Part shown: positions 25,048 to 34,028 of the stretch, in pieces
How the letters are laid out: every line of letters starts with the position of its first letter
How positions within the stretch are numbered: the first letter of the stretch is position 1
Origin: Bdellovibrio sp. NC01
Lineage (GTDB): Bacteria > Bdellovibrionota > Bdellovibrionia > Bdellovibrionales > Bdellovibrionaceae
Direction of reading: 5' to 3'
DNA: 64,000 bases
NCBI RefSeq assembly: GCF_006874625.1
Contig: NZ_CP030034.1
Location: forward strand, 3,038,001 to 3,102,000
The notes under the pieces: model-generated
Database searches by the model: none
What the model was told of the DNA's origin: nothing
The model's input: only the letters and a program-made list of their open reading frames with translations
Program-made: the position numbers and the translations under genes

Positions 25048-27882
25048 TTAGAAGCCGACACCCGACGCCAAGAATGCCTCACCCACGACCACGTTATCAG
25101 TCAATCGCTCGAGCACTCGCACGCCACCCGTTAGTGGCAAGAAGCGGAAGAGTTTTGCTTCAAACAACAGCTCAAGACCATAACTGTTTAAAGTCGACGG
25201 TTCCATGCGTGTGTCTTGTACATGAGTCGTATCATAGAAGGCATTGCCATAAATTTGTTTTAAGTACAGCCAGCTTGTGAACATTCCACCGAACGTAAAA
25301 TCAGGATAAGCAATCGGGAACAAATAGTTCGCCGAAACTTTTTGATACCCCGGGACATCTTCATACGTATAACCGCGCGAGAATACATACGACACGGCAC
25401 TTACGCCCACGGGCAAGAAGCGATATGAACCTGGCTTCGTGTCGCGATTCTGTTGATCGAATTCAAATTTAAATCCGTCATTCGCGAAAATACTTGGCGT
25501 TTGCAAAATTGCCGCTTGGAACACGCGGTAGCCATCAGCCGCGTCATCCGAAGGGCTGTCAGCGTTATCAAACTTAACTGCATAACTTAAGAGCCACGGA
25601 GCTTGTAACGAACGCGCTGAAGGATCTTTCGACCACGCAAACGCTAAGCCCGCAGAAGATTTATAGAAGTAATTTGATCCGTCGATTTCAAGATCATTCA
25701 CTTCGTACTTGTCCGTATTGGTATAAGCACCAGAAAGAGTTGCCGCCGTTTGGAAATTATAAAGACCGCGTTTTTTAATATACGGAACAATCATCGTGAG
25801 CCCCGCACTGTCTTCGGTCCACTTGTTTTCAACCTGCGTTTCGAAGTCTTTGACCTTACGTTTACGTTCTTCCACCTCAAAACGGAAAACGGGATAATAC
25901 TTTTTAAGATCAAAAGCTAAATTCGCATAACCCTGACCTTCTTCAGCATCCGTTCCGACAATCGCAGAAAGACCCATTGTGCGCAGATAGTTGTCCGTCG
26001 CAAAACCTAAGCCCGCGCCACGACCAATCGTCAATCCCCATGAATGCGGAATGATTAAACCCTTATCGAAGCCATCGTAATCTTCAGGCTTATATTGTTC
26101 TTTATTTTGTGTGTACAACGACTCTTGATCTTTGATCGGCTGCAACGGGAAAGCATTGTAATTGTCCGATGGATCGTCAGAAAGGTATTTATAATCCACC
26201 AATTCCGAGGCCGCGATCGTTTGGCAGTTTGCTATTGGCATTTCAATCACACGTGAACCGTAAGAGTCCATGTCTGAATATGTGACCACGTCACCGTTCG
26301 ATGAAGGAGTGTAAGAACCCAGGCGCGCCAACGAACATTTTGCCGCAGCCCCCTGCTGATCAAGCTTAAAGATTTCTGTACGGCCTTTATACTGACCTTC
26401 AAAGAAAATATTTTTGTTTCTATCGACGTTCAAGCTATAGATCAAATTGCGTGACGGCGGAAGCAGCGTCTTTGTCACTTTGTGGGCTTTCAAATCAATC
26501 ACCACAATGGATCTTAAACCTGCTTTGGAACCAAGAATTGCAATCGCAGTGTCGTTATCGAGGTAATAAGCTTCTTCGACTTTACCTTCTGGAACGCCGA
26601 AGCTGCGCAGTTTTTTACCGTGCACATCAAACTCTGCCAAATTCCACATATTATGCGATGTGAACTCTGTCGCGATAATTCGGTTTTGTTCGGCGTTAAA
26701 ACGTGGATTGTAAAGACGCTCCCCGTTTGTCAGTTTGTCTTTACTGCCGGATTTTAAATCATACACTACAAGGTCCGAGTAATTGCGATGCTGGAAGCGC
26801 GGGCTTGGCAAAAATTCTGTGGTCACAGCTTTATCTTTGCCGAAGTTAATACTCATGAAGTCGCTGATGAACGGCAGCTCCACGATTTTCGTCATCTCGT
26901 CGCCTTTGACTTTATAAATCGTGTGTTGAGAATTTAAATCATACGCGATCACGTAAGTGCTATCGCCCACCATCGCAGGACTTAAAATTTCGCGGTATTC
27001 AGATTTCAATTCGCCTTTTGGAGCTGTATCTTTAGCCCATTTAGTTTTAAGGTCACTCATCGCCTCATCGTAAAACGATTGAAAGCTCTGTCCTGTCACA
27101 CGTGAAAAGGCATTATAGAAACTCAAAGGATATGGAAAGCGCGCCGTCGACTTCATCACCGCCGGCCACAACTCTTCACCGTATTTTTGTACACCGTAAG
27201 AGATCAATGCATAACCAAATACATAATGATTCGGAGTATTCGTGCGATATGTTCCACTGAGCAATTCGTCAAATGTCGGAATTTGATCTGAAGTGATCAA
27301 GGCTTTAAGACGTGCCAAAAAACGTGGTGAACGGCCACGCCCGGCATCTGTGAATTTAGTTTCAGTCCAAACGGCATCACCTTCCATGTACCACGAAGGT
27401 ACAGCAAGGAACGTGGCAACGATTTCCCCGAACTCCCCCATCACCCAATAAAGACCTTTGGTTGCGCCTTGATTAAAGTAATCAAATTGATTGACGTGAC
27501 GATATTCATGAATTGAAAGAGCTTGATACCAATCCAGTGAACCCACACCAGGGAAGAACATTGACGATGAAAACCACTCACTTCGTCTTGGCATCAATGT
27601 CACGTAACCATTCGGTTCGCCCGTTTCTGCTCTGATAATAAGATCGAATTGTTTGGGATTTTTAATTCCGTAGGTTTGACCTACGAACTTTGAATAATGT
27701 TCGACTAAGTTTGCGATATAAACTGATTCACCTTGAAGGTAATCGGGATAAATCACACGCACGGATTCATTTGAAATCGACTGCCACTTTAATGACGGCG
27801 AACTTTGTGCGAAATCTAAATATTGTGCGTGAGCTGCGACAGAACCAAAGGACAACAACAGAGACAGTAAAAGTTTTTGCAT
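25048..27882 (-). CDS. Exported gluzincin-like peptidase / propeller / beta-barrel protein
   Basis: The 944-residue protein has a signal peptide ending near AHA. Near residue 125 it has HEYRH (HExxH zinc site) and Glu167 in WYMEGDA, the gluzincin spacing. From about residue 290 to 560 there are repeated blade-like segments (SYRS, TRFTSHNMWNL, FDVHGKK), suggesting a TolB-like propeller. From ~600 the sequence has alternating beta-strand patterns and ends in GVGF, suggestive of an outer membrane barrel. I used the ATG at 27882; an upstream TTG adds two residues. Which domains really fold this way needs a profile search. No operon partner is evident. Confidence 0.65.
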   Translation of the reverse strand: MQKLLLSLLLSFGSVAAHAQYLDFAQSSPSLKWQSISNESVRVIYPDYLQGESVYIANLVEHYSKFVGQTYGIKNPKQFDLIIRAETGEPNGYVTLMPRRSEWFSSSMFFPGVGSLDWYQALSIHEYRHVNQFDYFNQGATKGLYWVMGEFGEIVATFLAVPSWYMEGDAVWTETKFTDAGRGRSPRFLARLKALITSDQIPTFDELLSGTYRTNTPNHYVFGYALISYGVQKYGEELWPAVMKSTARFPYPLSFYNAFSRVTGQSFQSFYDEAMSDLKTKWAKDTAPKGELKSEYREILSPAMVGDSTYVIAYDLNSQHTIYKVKGDEMTKIVELPFISDFMSINFGKDKAVTTEFLPSPRFQHRNYSDLVVYDLKSGSKDKLTNGERLYNPRFNAEQNRIIATEFTSHNMWNLAEFDVHGKKLRSFGVPEGKVEEAYYLDNDTAIAILGSKAGLRSIVVIDLKAHKVTKTLLPPSRNLIYSLNVDRNKNIFFEGQYKGRTEIFKLDQQGAAAKCSLARLGSYTPSSNGDVVTYSDMDSYGSRVIEMPIANCQTIAASELVDYKYLSDDPSDNYNAFPLQPIKDQESLYTQNKEQYKPEDYDGFDKGLIIPHSWGLTIGRGAGLGFATDNYLRTMGLSAIVGTDAEEGQGYANLAFDLKKYYPVFRFEVEERKRKVKDFETQVENKWTEDSAGLTMIVPYIKKRGLYNFQTAATLSGAYTNTDKYEVNDLEIDGSNYFYKSSAGLAFAWSKDPSARSLQAPWLLSYAVKFDNADSPSDDAADGYRVFQAAILQTPSIFANDGFKFEFDQQNRDTKPGSYRFLPVGVSAVSYVFSRGYTYEDVPGYQKVSANYLFPIAYPDFTFGGMFTSWLYLKQIYGNAFYDTTHVQDTRMEPSTLNSYGLELLFEAKLFRFLPLTGGVRVLERLTDNVVVGEAFLASGVGF

Positions 27883-27921
27883 AGACAAACTCTAAATTTG
27901 AAAAATGCAAAAATCACGTTC

Positions 27922-28683
27922 TTATTGTTTTAACCGAGCTAAAAACGCATTAGAAAACACGTGAGCGTCACCTGGCCAACGCGCTGAAATATAATTTCCG
28001 TCAGTCAGCGCAAAACCACGATCCATATGGGCCAAACTATCACGTAAAAGTGGTGCTGGGCCTTTCACAAAGTCAGCGGAAGATTTTAAACTCTGACGTA
28101 CTTCCGCCTCTACGGTTTGCGAATAAGTCCGATAATAGTTACCAAGCCAAAGACACGTCAGTCCCCAGGCTAAAAGTTCTTGGACTGCTAAAAGTGAGGT
28201 TGTCTTTTTCCCCGACAATACACTTTGGCCATTTTTATTTCGACTGCGAGCCGCCAACACAACACCGTGGCAAATTGCACCCACTGGCTTTTGCATTTCA
28301 AAAAAACTGCACACTACGTTTTGTAAAAATTCTGATTCCAAATACTCCTTCATTCCAGGAGCGTGACCTCCTGGCAGAAGAAGACCGTCAAAGTCCTCGG
28401 AACGAATATCTGACCATTTCATCGGACTTTGAAATTCCGGCGACGCTTCCATTGCACGATAAGCACTTTGCGCATTTTTATCGGCGATCAGAAATGAACT
28501 TAAGAAGCCTAAGCCATATCCATACAACATGCGTTGATCACACTGACTTACTTTTCCGTCCGGTGTTGCAAAATACACCTGTGTAGTGGAGCGAGTTAAA
28601 GTCTGCCACGGAATAGCCGTTTCTGTAGGATCGAAATCCCGTGATGGCAAAGGCATCAGAATTTTCTTTATTCGGGTATTCAT
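27922..28683 (-). CDS. DJ-1/PfpI-like class I glutamine amidotransferase-fold protein
   Basis: The 253-residue protein has the nucleophile elbow GAICHG (Cys138, His139) and LLLPGGHAPGMKEYLES (102-117). The Glu/Cys/His layout is that of DJ-1/PfpI proteins, which include glyoxalase III, chaperone Hsp31 and peptidase-like members. The nearby methylglyoxal synthase makes a glyoxalase role attractive, but that is inference from position only. It is divergent from the next secreted gene. Confidence 0.75.
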   Translation of the reverse strand: MNTRIKKILMPLPSRDFDPTETAIPWQTLTRSTTQVYFATPDGKVSQCDQRMLYGYGLGFLSSFLIADKNAQSAYRAMEASPEFQSPMKWSDIRSEDFDGLLLPGGHAPGMKEYLESEFLQNVVCSFFEMQKPVGAICHGVVLAARSRNKNGQSVLSGKKTTSLLAVQELLAWGLTCLWLGNYYRTYSQTVEAEVRQSLKSSADFVKGPAPLLRDSLAHMDRGFALTDGNYISARWPGDAHVFSNAFLARLKQ

Positions 28684-28910
28684 TTTAACAAGCTCCTAGT
28701 TTTACTATTCCTGTTCAAGGTCAATTCTACACGGAGCCTCGTACAATGGAAATAGATTTGAATCTACGGCGAAGGACAAATCTAAATTTGTTCTGAGATT
28801 CCGAATACAAAATCTGTTTTGTTCAAGTATTCTTCCGGCGGTTTATTTTTTAATTGCCTTCATTTCCTTCGAAACTTATTTCGTCTCCATCAACCAAAAG
28901 GAGATCCAAA

Positions 28911-29378
28911 ATGAAAAATGTATTCGTTGTACTTGCTCTTGCCATCTGCTCTTCAATCGCTTCTGCCAACACATACTCACCAGAAATGTCTTGGGAAACA
29001 TTGATGAACGACAAACACCTTAAAATTGACGAGCCTGTTGTTATGATGGGTCATGCAGTTGCTTACTCGTTTGTTTGCCAAGACGGCCAAATGCTAAGAA
29101 CTAAAAAGCCAGTAAAACAAACTGAAACGGTTTATGTTGGCCATGGTGAAGGCAAAGAAATCGTTAAAGGCTACAAATACCTTTACACTCCAATTCACTA
29201 TTCTCGCACTGTTTCTGACTGCACATACATCGGTCGTAACCGCGAAGTTTGTAAGGACAAAGTTATTTCAGGCACTTACCCAATGACAGTTCAATTCAGC
29301 GTGTCAGTATGGGGGCCACGTAACGACAGCGAAAAATTCTTATTCAAAAAAGCGTACACAGTACCATCTTGTAACTAA
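28911..29378 (+). CDS. Exported hypothetical protein
   Basis: The 155-residue protein has a signal peptide (MKNVFVVLALAICSSIASA). The ATG has AAAAGGAG upstream. The mature sequence holds five cysteines and KEIVKGYKYLYTPIHYSRTV, compatible with a beta-sandwich. A strong terminator follows. No family is recognised. Confidence 0.65.
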   Translation: MKNVFVVLALAICSSIASANTYSPEMSWETLMNDKHLKIDEPVVMMGHAVAYSFVCQDGQMLRTKKPVKQTETVYVGHGEGKEIVKGYKYLYTPIHYSRTVSDCTYIGRNREVCKDKVISGTYPMTVQFSVSVWGPRNDSEKFLFKKAYTVPSCN

Positions 29379-29386
29379 GAAAACTC

Positions 29387-29407
29387 GAGGCTCGCATTGC
29401 GAGCCTC
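29387..29407 (+). terminator. Rho-independent terminator
   Basis: Hairpin GAGGCTCGC/GCGAGCCTC with a three-base loop, followed by AGCTTTTTG. Confidence 0.8.
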
Positions 29408-29473
29408 AGCTTTTTGCAAGATCATTTGCTTTCAATACTTCTCTCTACTATGCCTTCGCCCACGAGGTGAAGA

Positions 29474-30247
29474 ATGGAAACGACAAAGTGCATGAGTCTT
29501 CAAGACCAAGTCTGTGAAGATATCGGAATCTTTTTGAAACGCTACAAAGATCCTCGCAAAGGGATAAACATTCTGTCTTCGCGTTCGAATATCCATGTGA
29601 AAACTTTAAAACGCCTTTCAGATAAAGAGCACAACCCAGGATATCAAACTCTTTATAAGCTCTATTCGAGCCTGCTAGAAACAAATGATTTCAACCAACT
29701 GCTAGGAACAGTTCCACGCGCTGTCCGAGAGAAATTAGAAAAAAAAGATCCTCAACTAAAGACATCACCACTTCATAGATTCAATTTAAATATTGAAAAA
29801 GAACTACTGAAGGATCGTTGTTTCGCAGAACTTTATGTTCTTGCCGAAACAAAAACATTTGATTTAGGCTTCGTCAAAAGTCGCTTTGGTGATTATGGAA
29901 TTGAGATATTACAAAAAATGCTACTTTTAAAAGTAGTCAGACAGTTAGGTAACGGAAATTATGGGCTTGGCGAGAATAGGTCACCCTTTTCAGCGGAGTC
30001 CATTAAGTCTGTCGGGATAATTTTAAGCGAAAGATATTCCAAACCCGAGCGAACTGATGAAAATGGCGCGAACTACATGGGTTTGATATTCGAATCAGTC
30101 AGTGAATCTACTTATAGAAAGTGGATTGAAATTGAAGAACGCGCTTTTCAGGAACGCATCGCGCTTTTACAAAACCCCACTTCCCGCGGTGGCCTTCCCG
30201 TCTTCATGTTTAGTGTTATTGATACTTTAATGGAAAAAGCAAAATGA
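29474..30247 (+). CDS. TIGR02147-like helix-turn-helix regulator
   Basis: The 257-residue protein has an N-terminal HTH region (IHVKTLKRLSDKEHNPGYQT) followed by a winged-helix-like domain (SRFGDYGIEILQKMLLLKVV) and a helical end. This is the layout of TIGR02147-family proteins, which are paralogues typical of Bdellovibrio and Fibrobacter. Assignment is by layout and moderate. CGAGGTGAAG precedes the ATG. It ends at ATGA, overlapping a 39-residue secreted peptide gene. Confidence 0.65.
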   Translation: METTKCMSLQDQVCEDIGIFLKRYKDPRKGINILSSRSNIHVKTLKRLSDKEHNPGYQTLYKLYSSLLETNDFNQLLGTVPRAVREKLEKKDPQLKTSPLHRFNLNIEKELLKDRCFAELYVLAETKTFDLGFVKSRFGDYGIEILQKMLLLKVVRQLGNGNYGLGENRSPFSAESIKSVGIILSERYSKPERTDENGANYMGLIFESVSESTYRKWIEIEERAFQERIALLQNPTSRGGLPVFMFSVIDTLMEKAK

Positions 30248-30363
30248 AAAAACTTGCGATTATTATATTACTTCTATCTATTTTCAGTACTCACTCGGTC
30301 TATGCGAGTGGAGGTGGCACAGCCGGCGGTACCGACAGTTCGAATTCGTCCCAAAGAAAATAA
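30244..30363 (+). CDS. Short secreted Gly/Ser-rich peptide (39 aa)
   Basis: The ATG overlaps the preceding regulator stop in ATGA, so translation is coupled. The reading frame codes a signal peptide (KKLAIIILLLSIFSTH, then SVYA) and a mature tail of only about 18 residues rich in Gly, Thr and Ser (SGGGTAGGTDSSNSS). Its position and signal peptide make it a credible gene despite its size. No homologue is known to me. A role as a small exported ligand or marker is inference. Confidence 0.55.
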   Translation: MKKLAIIILLLSIFSTHSVYASGGGTAGGTDSSNSSQRK

Positions 30364-30456
30364 CGACAAGCCCGTCGTCATGGATAACAAAATTGAAACT
30401 TGACCGAATTGTCGTGCACGAAGAAATTCGCCATACTGTCACAATCCGGAGTTCTC

Positions 30457-31182
30457 GTGTTAAAGTCAGTGTTTACCATTCTTTCACTTATGGCTTTCGC
30501 AGCAGCATCTTCAGCAGACACTTTAAAGACGGTCATCGGCGAAAACATGTCTTTACCGTGGTATTCTCCAGGAAGCAAAGGTGAGCCTAAAGGTATTACT
30601 CCAGAATACTTGCGTGCCCTGGAAAAAAAGCTCGGCAAGAAAATAGAGATTTTGGTTCTGCCGAAATATCGAATTCGCGAGTATTATAAAAACAATCTCA
30701 TCGACTTTAATTGCTACACAAATCCCCAGTGGGCAGGATCTGCTACCAAAAATTTTCAGTGGTCACATCCACTATTTACCGTAACTAACCTGATTGTTTC
30801 GAATAACGGGACTGTTGCCTCTCTGGATTCTTTGAAAGGCCAAACGATTGGAACCGTCCTCAAATACAATTACCCCAAGTTAACCAAGAAATTTTCGTCC
30901 AGAGAAATCATTCGTGATGATGCCACAAATGAAGAAGCAAACATTGTAAAGTTGGAAAACGACCGTTTTAAATATGCGGTCGTCGACGGCCATCATCTGG
31001 CTTACTATCTTCGCAGTAACCCGAACTCCAAAATCAACCCTAATGGCCTTCTCCTTGAAGAAATTCCCGTCAGTTGCTGGATCAGAAAAGGATCTGAACT
31101 CAAACTTGAAGACCTGAATACAGCCATTGATCAAATTAAAAGCGAAGGTATCTTAGAAAAGATATTTCAAAAATACCGATAG
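30457..31182 (+). CDS. Periplasmic solute-binding protein, SBP_bac_3 type
   Basis: The 241-residue protein begins with a GTG at 30457 with CCGGAG five bases upstream; an in-frame TTG at 30400 is possible. A signal peptide is followed by the type 3 solute-binding fold: PWYSPGSKGEPKGITPEYL, LDSLKGQTIGTVLKYNYP and the C-terminal SEGILEKIFQKY. Family members bind amino acids or related ligands in the periplasm. No permease or ATPase gene is adjacent, so it may serve as a sensor or enzyme-like binding protein. Confidence 0.8.
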   Translation: MLKSVFTILSLMAFAAASSADTLKTVIGENMSLPWYSPGSKGEPKGITPEYLRALEKKLGKKIEILVLPKYRIREYYKNNLIDFNCYTNPQWAGSATKNFQWSHPLFTVTNLIVSNNGTVASLDSLKGQTIGTVLKYNYPKLTKKFSSREIIRDDATNEEANIVKLENDRFKYAVVDGHHLAYYLRSNPNSKINPNGLLLEEIPVSCWIRKGSELKLEDLNTAIDQIKSEGILEKIFQKYR

Positions 31183-31238
31183 CCGCGAAAAAAACCTTAC
31201 GTGACACCCATGTCGTGGTACATGTTCCATTATCTGCG

Positions 31239-31262
31239 ATGTGGCTCCATATTGAGCCACAT
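31239..31262. promoter_or_regulatory. Inverted repeat upstream of the second TIGR02147 gene
   Basis: A nine-base perfect repeat ATGTGGCTC/GAGCCACAT with a six-base loop is bounded by TGCG and TTCGCA. A T-run lies only 15 bases later, so it may be a weak terminator of the binding-protein gene or an operator for the downstream regulator. Confidence 0.45.
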
Positions 31263-31323
31263 TTCGCACAGCGCACTGTTTTTTTTATTTTAAAGACACA
31301 CGGAAATGTGAATAAATGCCGCA

Positions 31324-32061
31324 ATGACTGTTCAGCAATTTATGCAAATTCAACTTTTGCGTCGCCAAGAAAAGAACGCCAAGTTTTCATTGCGATCCTT
31401 CGCGCGCTTACTCGATACCGATCCTAGTTCGCTTTCGAAAGTTTTAAATGGTTTGCGGATTCCATCGGAAGAAACCGTCGAAAAGTGGATCAACAAACTT
31501 AAGCTGTCTCCAGAAGAGGCCTCAGCTCTTCGCGATGCGGCTCGCGGCTCGAACAGTTTCAATCCTTTAGCTTGTGAATTCTTTGAATCAACTTACAGCT
31601 GGGTGCACCCCATTTTATTGGAAGCAATGAAGCTACCAGATTCACACACAAGACATGATCAACTTGCAAGTTTATTTGGAATGACGGTCGAACAGGTTCG
31701 CGAAATCATTGATTTCCTATTGACGAATAAAATTCTGAGTAAAAATCCGATTGGTGAAGGATACGTTTCTTCAAACCTTACGACTATTCCTATTCCCTAC
31801 ACGACCGCGTTAAGAAGAAATCTTCAAAAAAAATACCTACAACTTGCAATTGATGCAGTCGAAGAAGTCGCTTTCGAAAAAAGGGATCACAGCACGTTGA
31901 CTGTGGCGATCCACTCTGACGATATTCCCGCAATACGCGATATTATTCGAGAAGCGCAAAGTAAGATCAATCGAATCTCTGAAAAAAGAAAAGATCAGGT
32001 TAATCAAGTTTACAACTTTAGTTCTGCGTTCTATCCGGTCATTGAGGAGTCTAAAAAATGA
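31324..32061 (+). CDS. TIGR02147-family regulator
   Basis: The 245-residue protein has an N-terminal HTH (SLRSFARLLDTDPSSLSKVL), a middle EFFESTYSWVHPILLEAMKL and a winged-helix segment (LFGMTVEQVREIIDFLLTNK). The end is YNFSSAFYPV. This matches the TIGR02147 layout well. The gene ends in ATGA overlapping a secreted protein. With the unit at 29474-30363 it forms two regulator-plus-secreted-product pairs within 3.4 kb. Confidence 0.8.
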   Translation: MTVQQFMQIQLLRRQEKNAKFSLRSFARLLDTDPSSLSKVLNGLRIPSEETVEKWINKLKLSPEEASALRDAARGSNSFNPLACEFFESTYSWVHPILLEAMKLPDSHTRHDQLASLFGMTVEQVREIIDFLLTNKILSKNPIGEGYVSSNLTTIPIPYTTALRRNLQKKYLQLAIDAVEEVAFEKRDHSTLTVAIHSDDIPAIRDIIREAQSKINRISEKRKDQVNQVYNFSSAFYPVIEESKK

Positions 32062-32909
32062 AAATACTCATCGTTATTTTATGTGCACTTCTAAGTTCAA
32101 CATCAGCTTTTTCAATGACCTTAATTGACGGCCAAGTAACCAACGGCGGAGACGGATACGTGGCAGAATTCTTCCTTCTTTTGGACAGCGCCTTATCTCA
32201 TATGCCTGCCACCATTCCACTGGAAAATAACGCCACACTACAACGTTCAGTATTGCAGCAAGCCCGTAATCAAGTGCAGATTTCTTCCGAAGAAAATCTG
32301 CACCTTGATGGTCGCGAAGTCTCTGCAATCAACCAGCCCTTTACGAATCCGCCGACAATTAAACTTTCTCGCAGTTTTTGGAAAGTTTTATCAGAAAACC
32401 AAAAACTCCAACTCGTGGTTCATGAGATATTTCCAGTGGCAGGTGTTTACGATGCCGACTATAAGAACTCAACAGCCCTGATTCGAATCATTGCGCAAAC
32501 CACACCACTTTCGTTTTCCTCTTTGGCGGCGGCAACATCTGTCTGCGACACAGATACCATCAACGCAATTCCAGAAGAACCCTTCATGCGTTTAACGACA
32601 GATGAACAAAAAAAAGCATTGTTAATTGAGTCTTTAAATCAGAGCTGCGCTCCCCTTCTGCGTAAATATATTGCTATGAATATCAATATGGATATTTGTG
32701 TGGGCGGTATCAGTCTGATGAATTGGTATCTTCGCCAGGCAACGGGAGATGAACGTACTTTTGATATTCTAAAGCTGTTAATGCTTGGTGGTGCCCCAGT
32801 TACCCAAACATGTGCGACTCGTCTGAATGACAGCTGTAAACAAATTATGACCCTGAAGTTGCCTCAACCGGAACGTTTCGCCGAAGTTTTACGGTGTAAT
32901 AATAAGTGA
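32058..32909 (+). CDS. Exported protein coupled to a TIGR02147 regulator
   Basis: The 283-residue protein has a signal peptide (cleavage near SAFS). It holds HEIFPVAGVYDADY near residue 122, and the mid-region has LIRIIAQTTP and two cysteine pairs. I recognise no domain; an ankyrin-like C-terminus (FDILKLLMLGGAPVTQTCAT) is suggestive but weak. The start overlaps the regulator stop. The regulator may sense or control it. Confidence 0.65.
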   Translation: MKILIVILCALLSSTSAFSMTLIDGQVTNGGDGYVAEFFLLLDSALSHMPATIPLENNATLQRSVLQQARNQVQISSEENLHLDGREVSAINQPFTNPPTIKLSRSFWKVLSENQKLQLVVHEIFPVAGVYDADYKNSTALIRIIAQTTPLSFSSLAAATSVCDTDTINAIPEEPFMRLTTDEQKKALLIESLNQSCAPLLRKYIAMNINMDICVGGISLMNWYLRQATGDERTFDILKLLMLGGAPVTQTCATRLNDSCKQIMTLKLPQPERFAEVLRCNNK

Positions 32910-33028
32910 TATATCAAAGGCCTGAGTCTCTAACGAAGGCCACAGATTAGAACTCGTGATCTTGCAATCACTATTTACATTCTGTTTACTAATTTTAGAA
33001 CGTCATTCATCGGCAATATGAGGGTCTA

Positions 33029-33376
33029 ATGTCATCACGAGTTCATTTACCTGGCACAGAAATTTCAAATACTTTTATTTCCTCCCACTCGCAGGAAGAC
33101 ATCCGCAAAGACATAGGTTCTTTACTTAAAACCATTTTGCAAAGAATCGTCAGAAATCCAAATGACGTCATGGTGACATATTTAATTGGTGACCGCACAA
33201 CTGTCTACAGCGTCGCGGTTCACCTCGATGACTACGGTTATCTCCTTGGCCGAAAAGGTGCGACTATTAATAGCCTTAGATCCATCGCGCGAGCCATGTT
33301 GGCGCGTCATGAAATTCGTGCCGTAGTGGATGCACCTCACACACCTTTTAATGGCAATCAAGACGACAGTTACTGA
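33029..33376 (+). CDS. khpA: KH-domain RNA-binding protein (KhpA/YlqC type)
   Basis: The 115-residue protein has a single KH domain. The helix LLKTILQRIVRNPNDVMV is followed by the GxxG loop in GYLLGRKGATINSLRSIAR. KhpA proteins are usually about 75-80 residues and bind RNA, often with a KhpB partner; here there are ~30 extra N-terminal residues. AGGGT precedes the ATG. It is not next to rpsP, the common neighbour of khpA. Confidence 0.8.
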   Translation: MSSRVHLPGTEISNTFISSHSQEDIRKDIGSLLKTILQRIVRNPNDVMVTYLIGDRTTVYSVAVHLDDYGYLLGRKGATINSLRSIARAMLARHEIRAVVDAPHTPFNGNQDDSY

Positions 33377-33480
33377 ACTTAGTATCTGTGGCTAGGGTTT
33401 AAAGACACGAAATAAAGTTCGCGATATTGAACGGTTATGGGTAACAGTGTAAATAAGTGCCTTCTAACCAGGAGGCTCTT

Positions 33481-34017
33481 ATGACACGTTCAATTCTTTC
33501 TGCTATCCTTATCCTCTCTTCATCTTGTTTTGCAAAAGCTGAAGTCCAAGTTTTCAAAATCCTAGATGGAAGTTCACTGTCATGTCCAAGTACTAATTCA
33601 ACAGATTCTCAACCCGAAAAAGCCATCGGCGTTTCTTTAGTTAAAGAAGCAGCGACTGATAAAACGATGAAAGTTACAGTTAACATTTCGGCCGTAACTT
33701 GTCAGAATGGAATTTGGATTGCGGATGTAATGCCAGCATCCCGCGAATACGTTGCACCGAACGGAAAAAATGTCAGAGTTTCTTACGACAACTATGAACT
33801 CTTACTGGTCAATGAACGCTATGAAATTATCCAACAAAGAAGACTCGGCGATCTATCTGTAGAGCAAAAAGGCACTCAAACTTTTTCTTTGCCCTACAAC
33901 CGTGGTGCCACTCAAAATTACGACTTATTTATCCGTGTTCACAAAACGGTATCGACAGACAATTACCAATATAGCGAAACGATGCACTTCGGAGGTTTCC
34001 GCCTTCGCATGAACTAA
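33481..34017 (+). CDS. Exported hypothetical protein
   Basis: The 178-residue protein has a signal peptide and starts at the ATG at 33481 with ACCAGGAGGC upstream. The mature part is beta-rich, with RVSYDNYELLLVNERYEII and a conserved-looking LIRVHKTVS-type region (residues 150-170). Two cysteines may pair. I cannot assign a family. Confidence 0.65.
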   Translation: MTRSILSAILILSSSCFAKAEVQVFKILDGSSLSCPSTNSTDSQPEKAIGVSLVKEAATDKTMKVTVNISAVTCQNGIWIADVMPASREYVAPNGKNVRVSYDNYELLLVNERYEIIQQRRLGDLSVEQKGTQTFSLPYNRGATQNYDLFIRVHKTVSTDNYQYSETMHFGGFRLRMN

Positions 34018-34028
34018 CTTAGTTGGGA

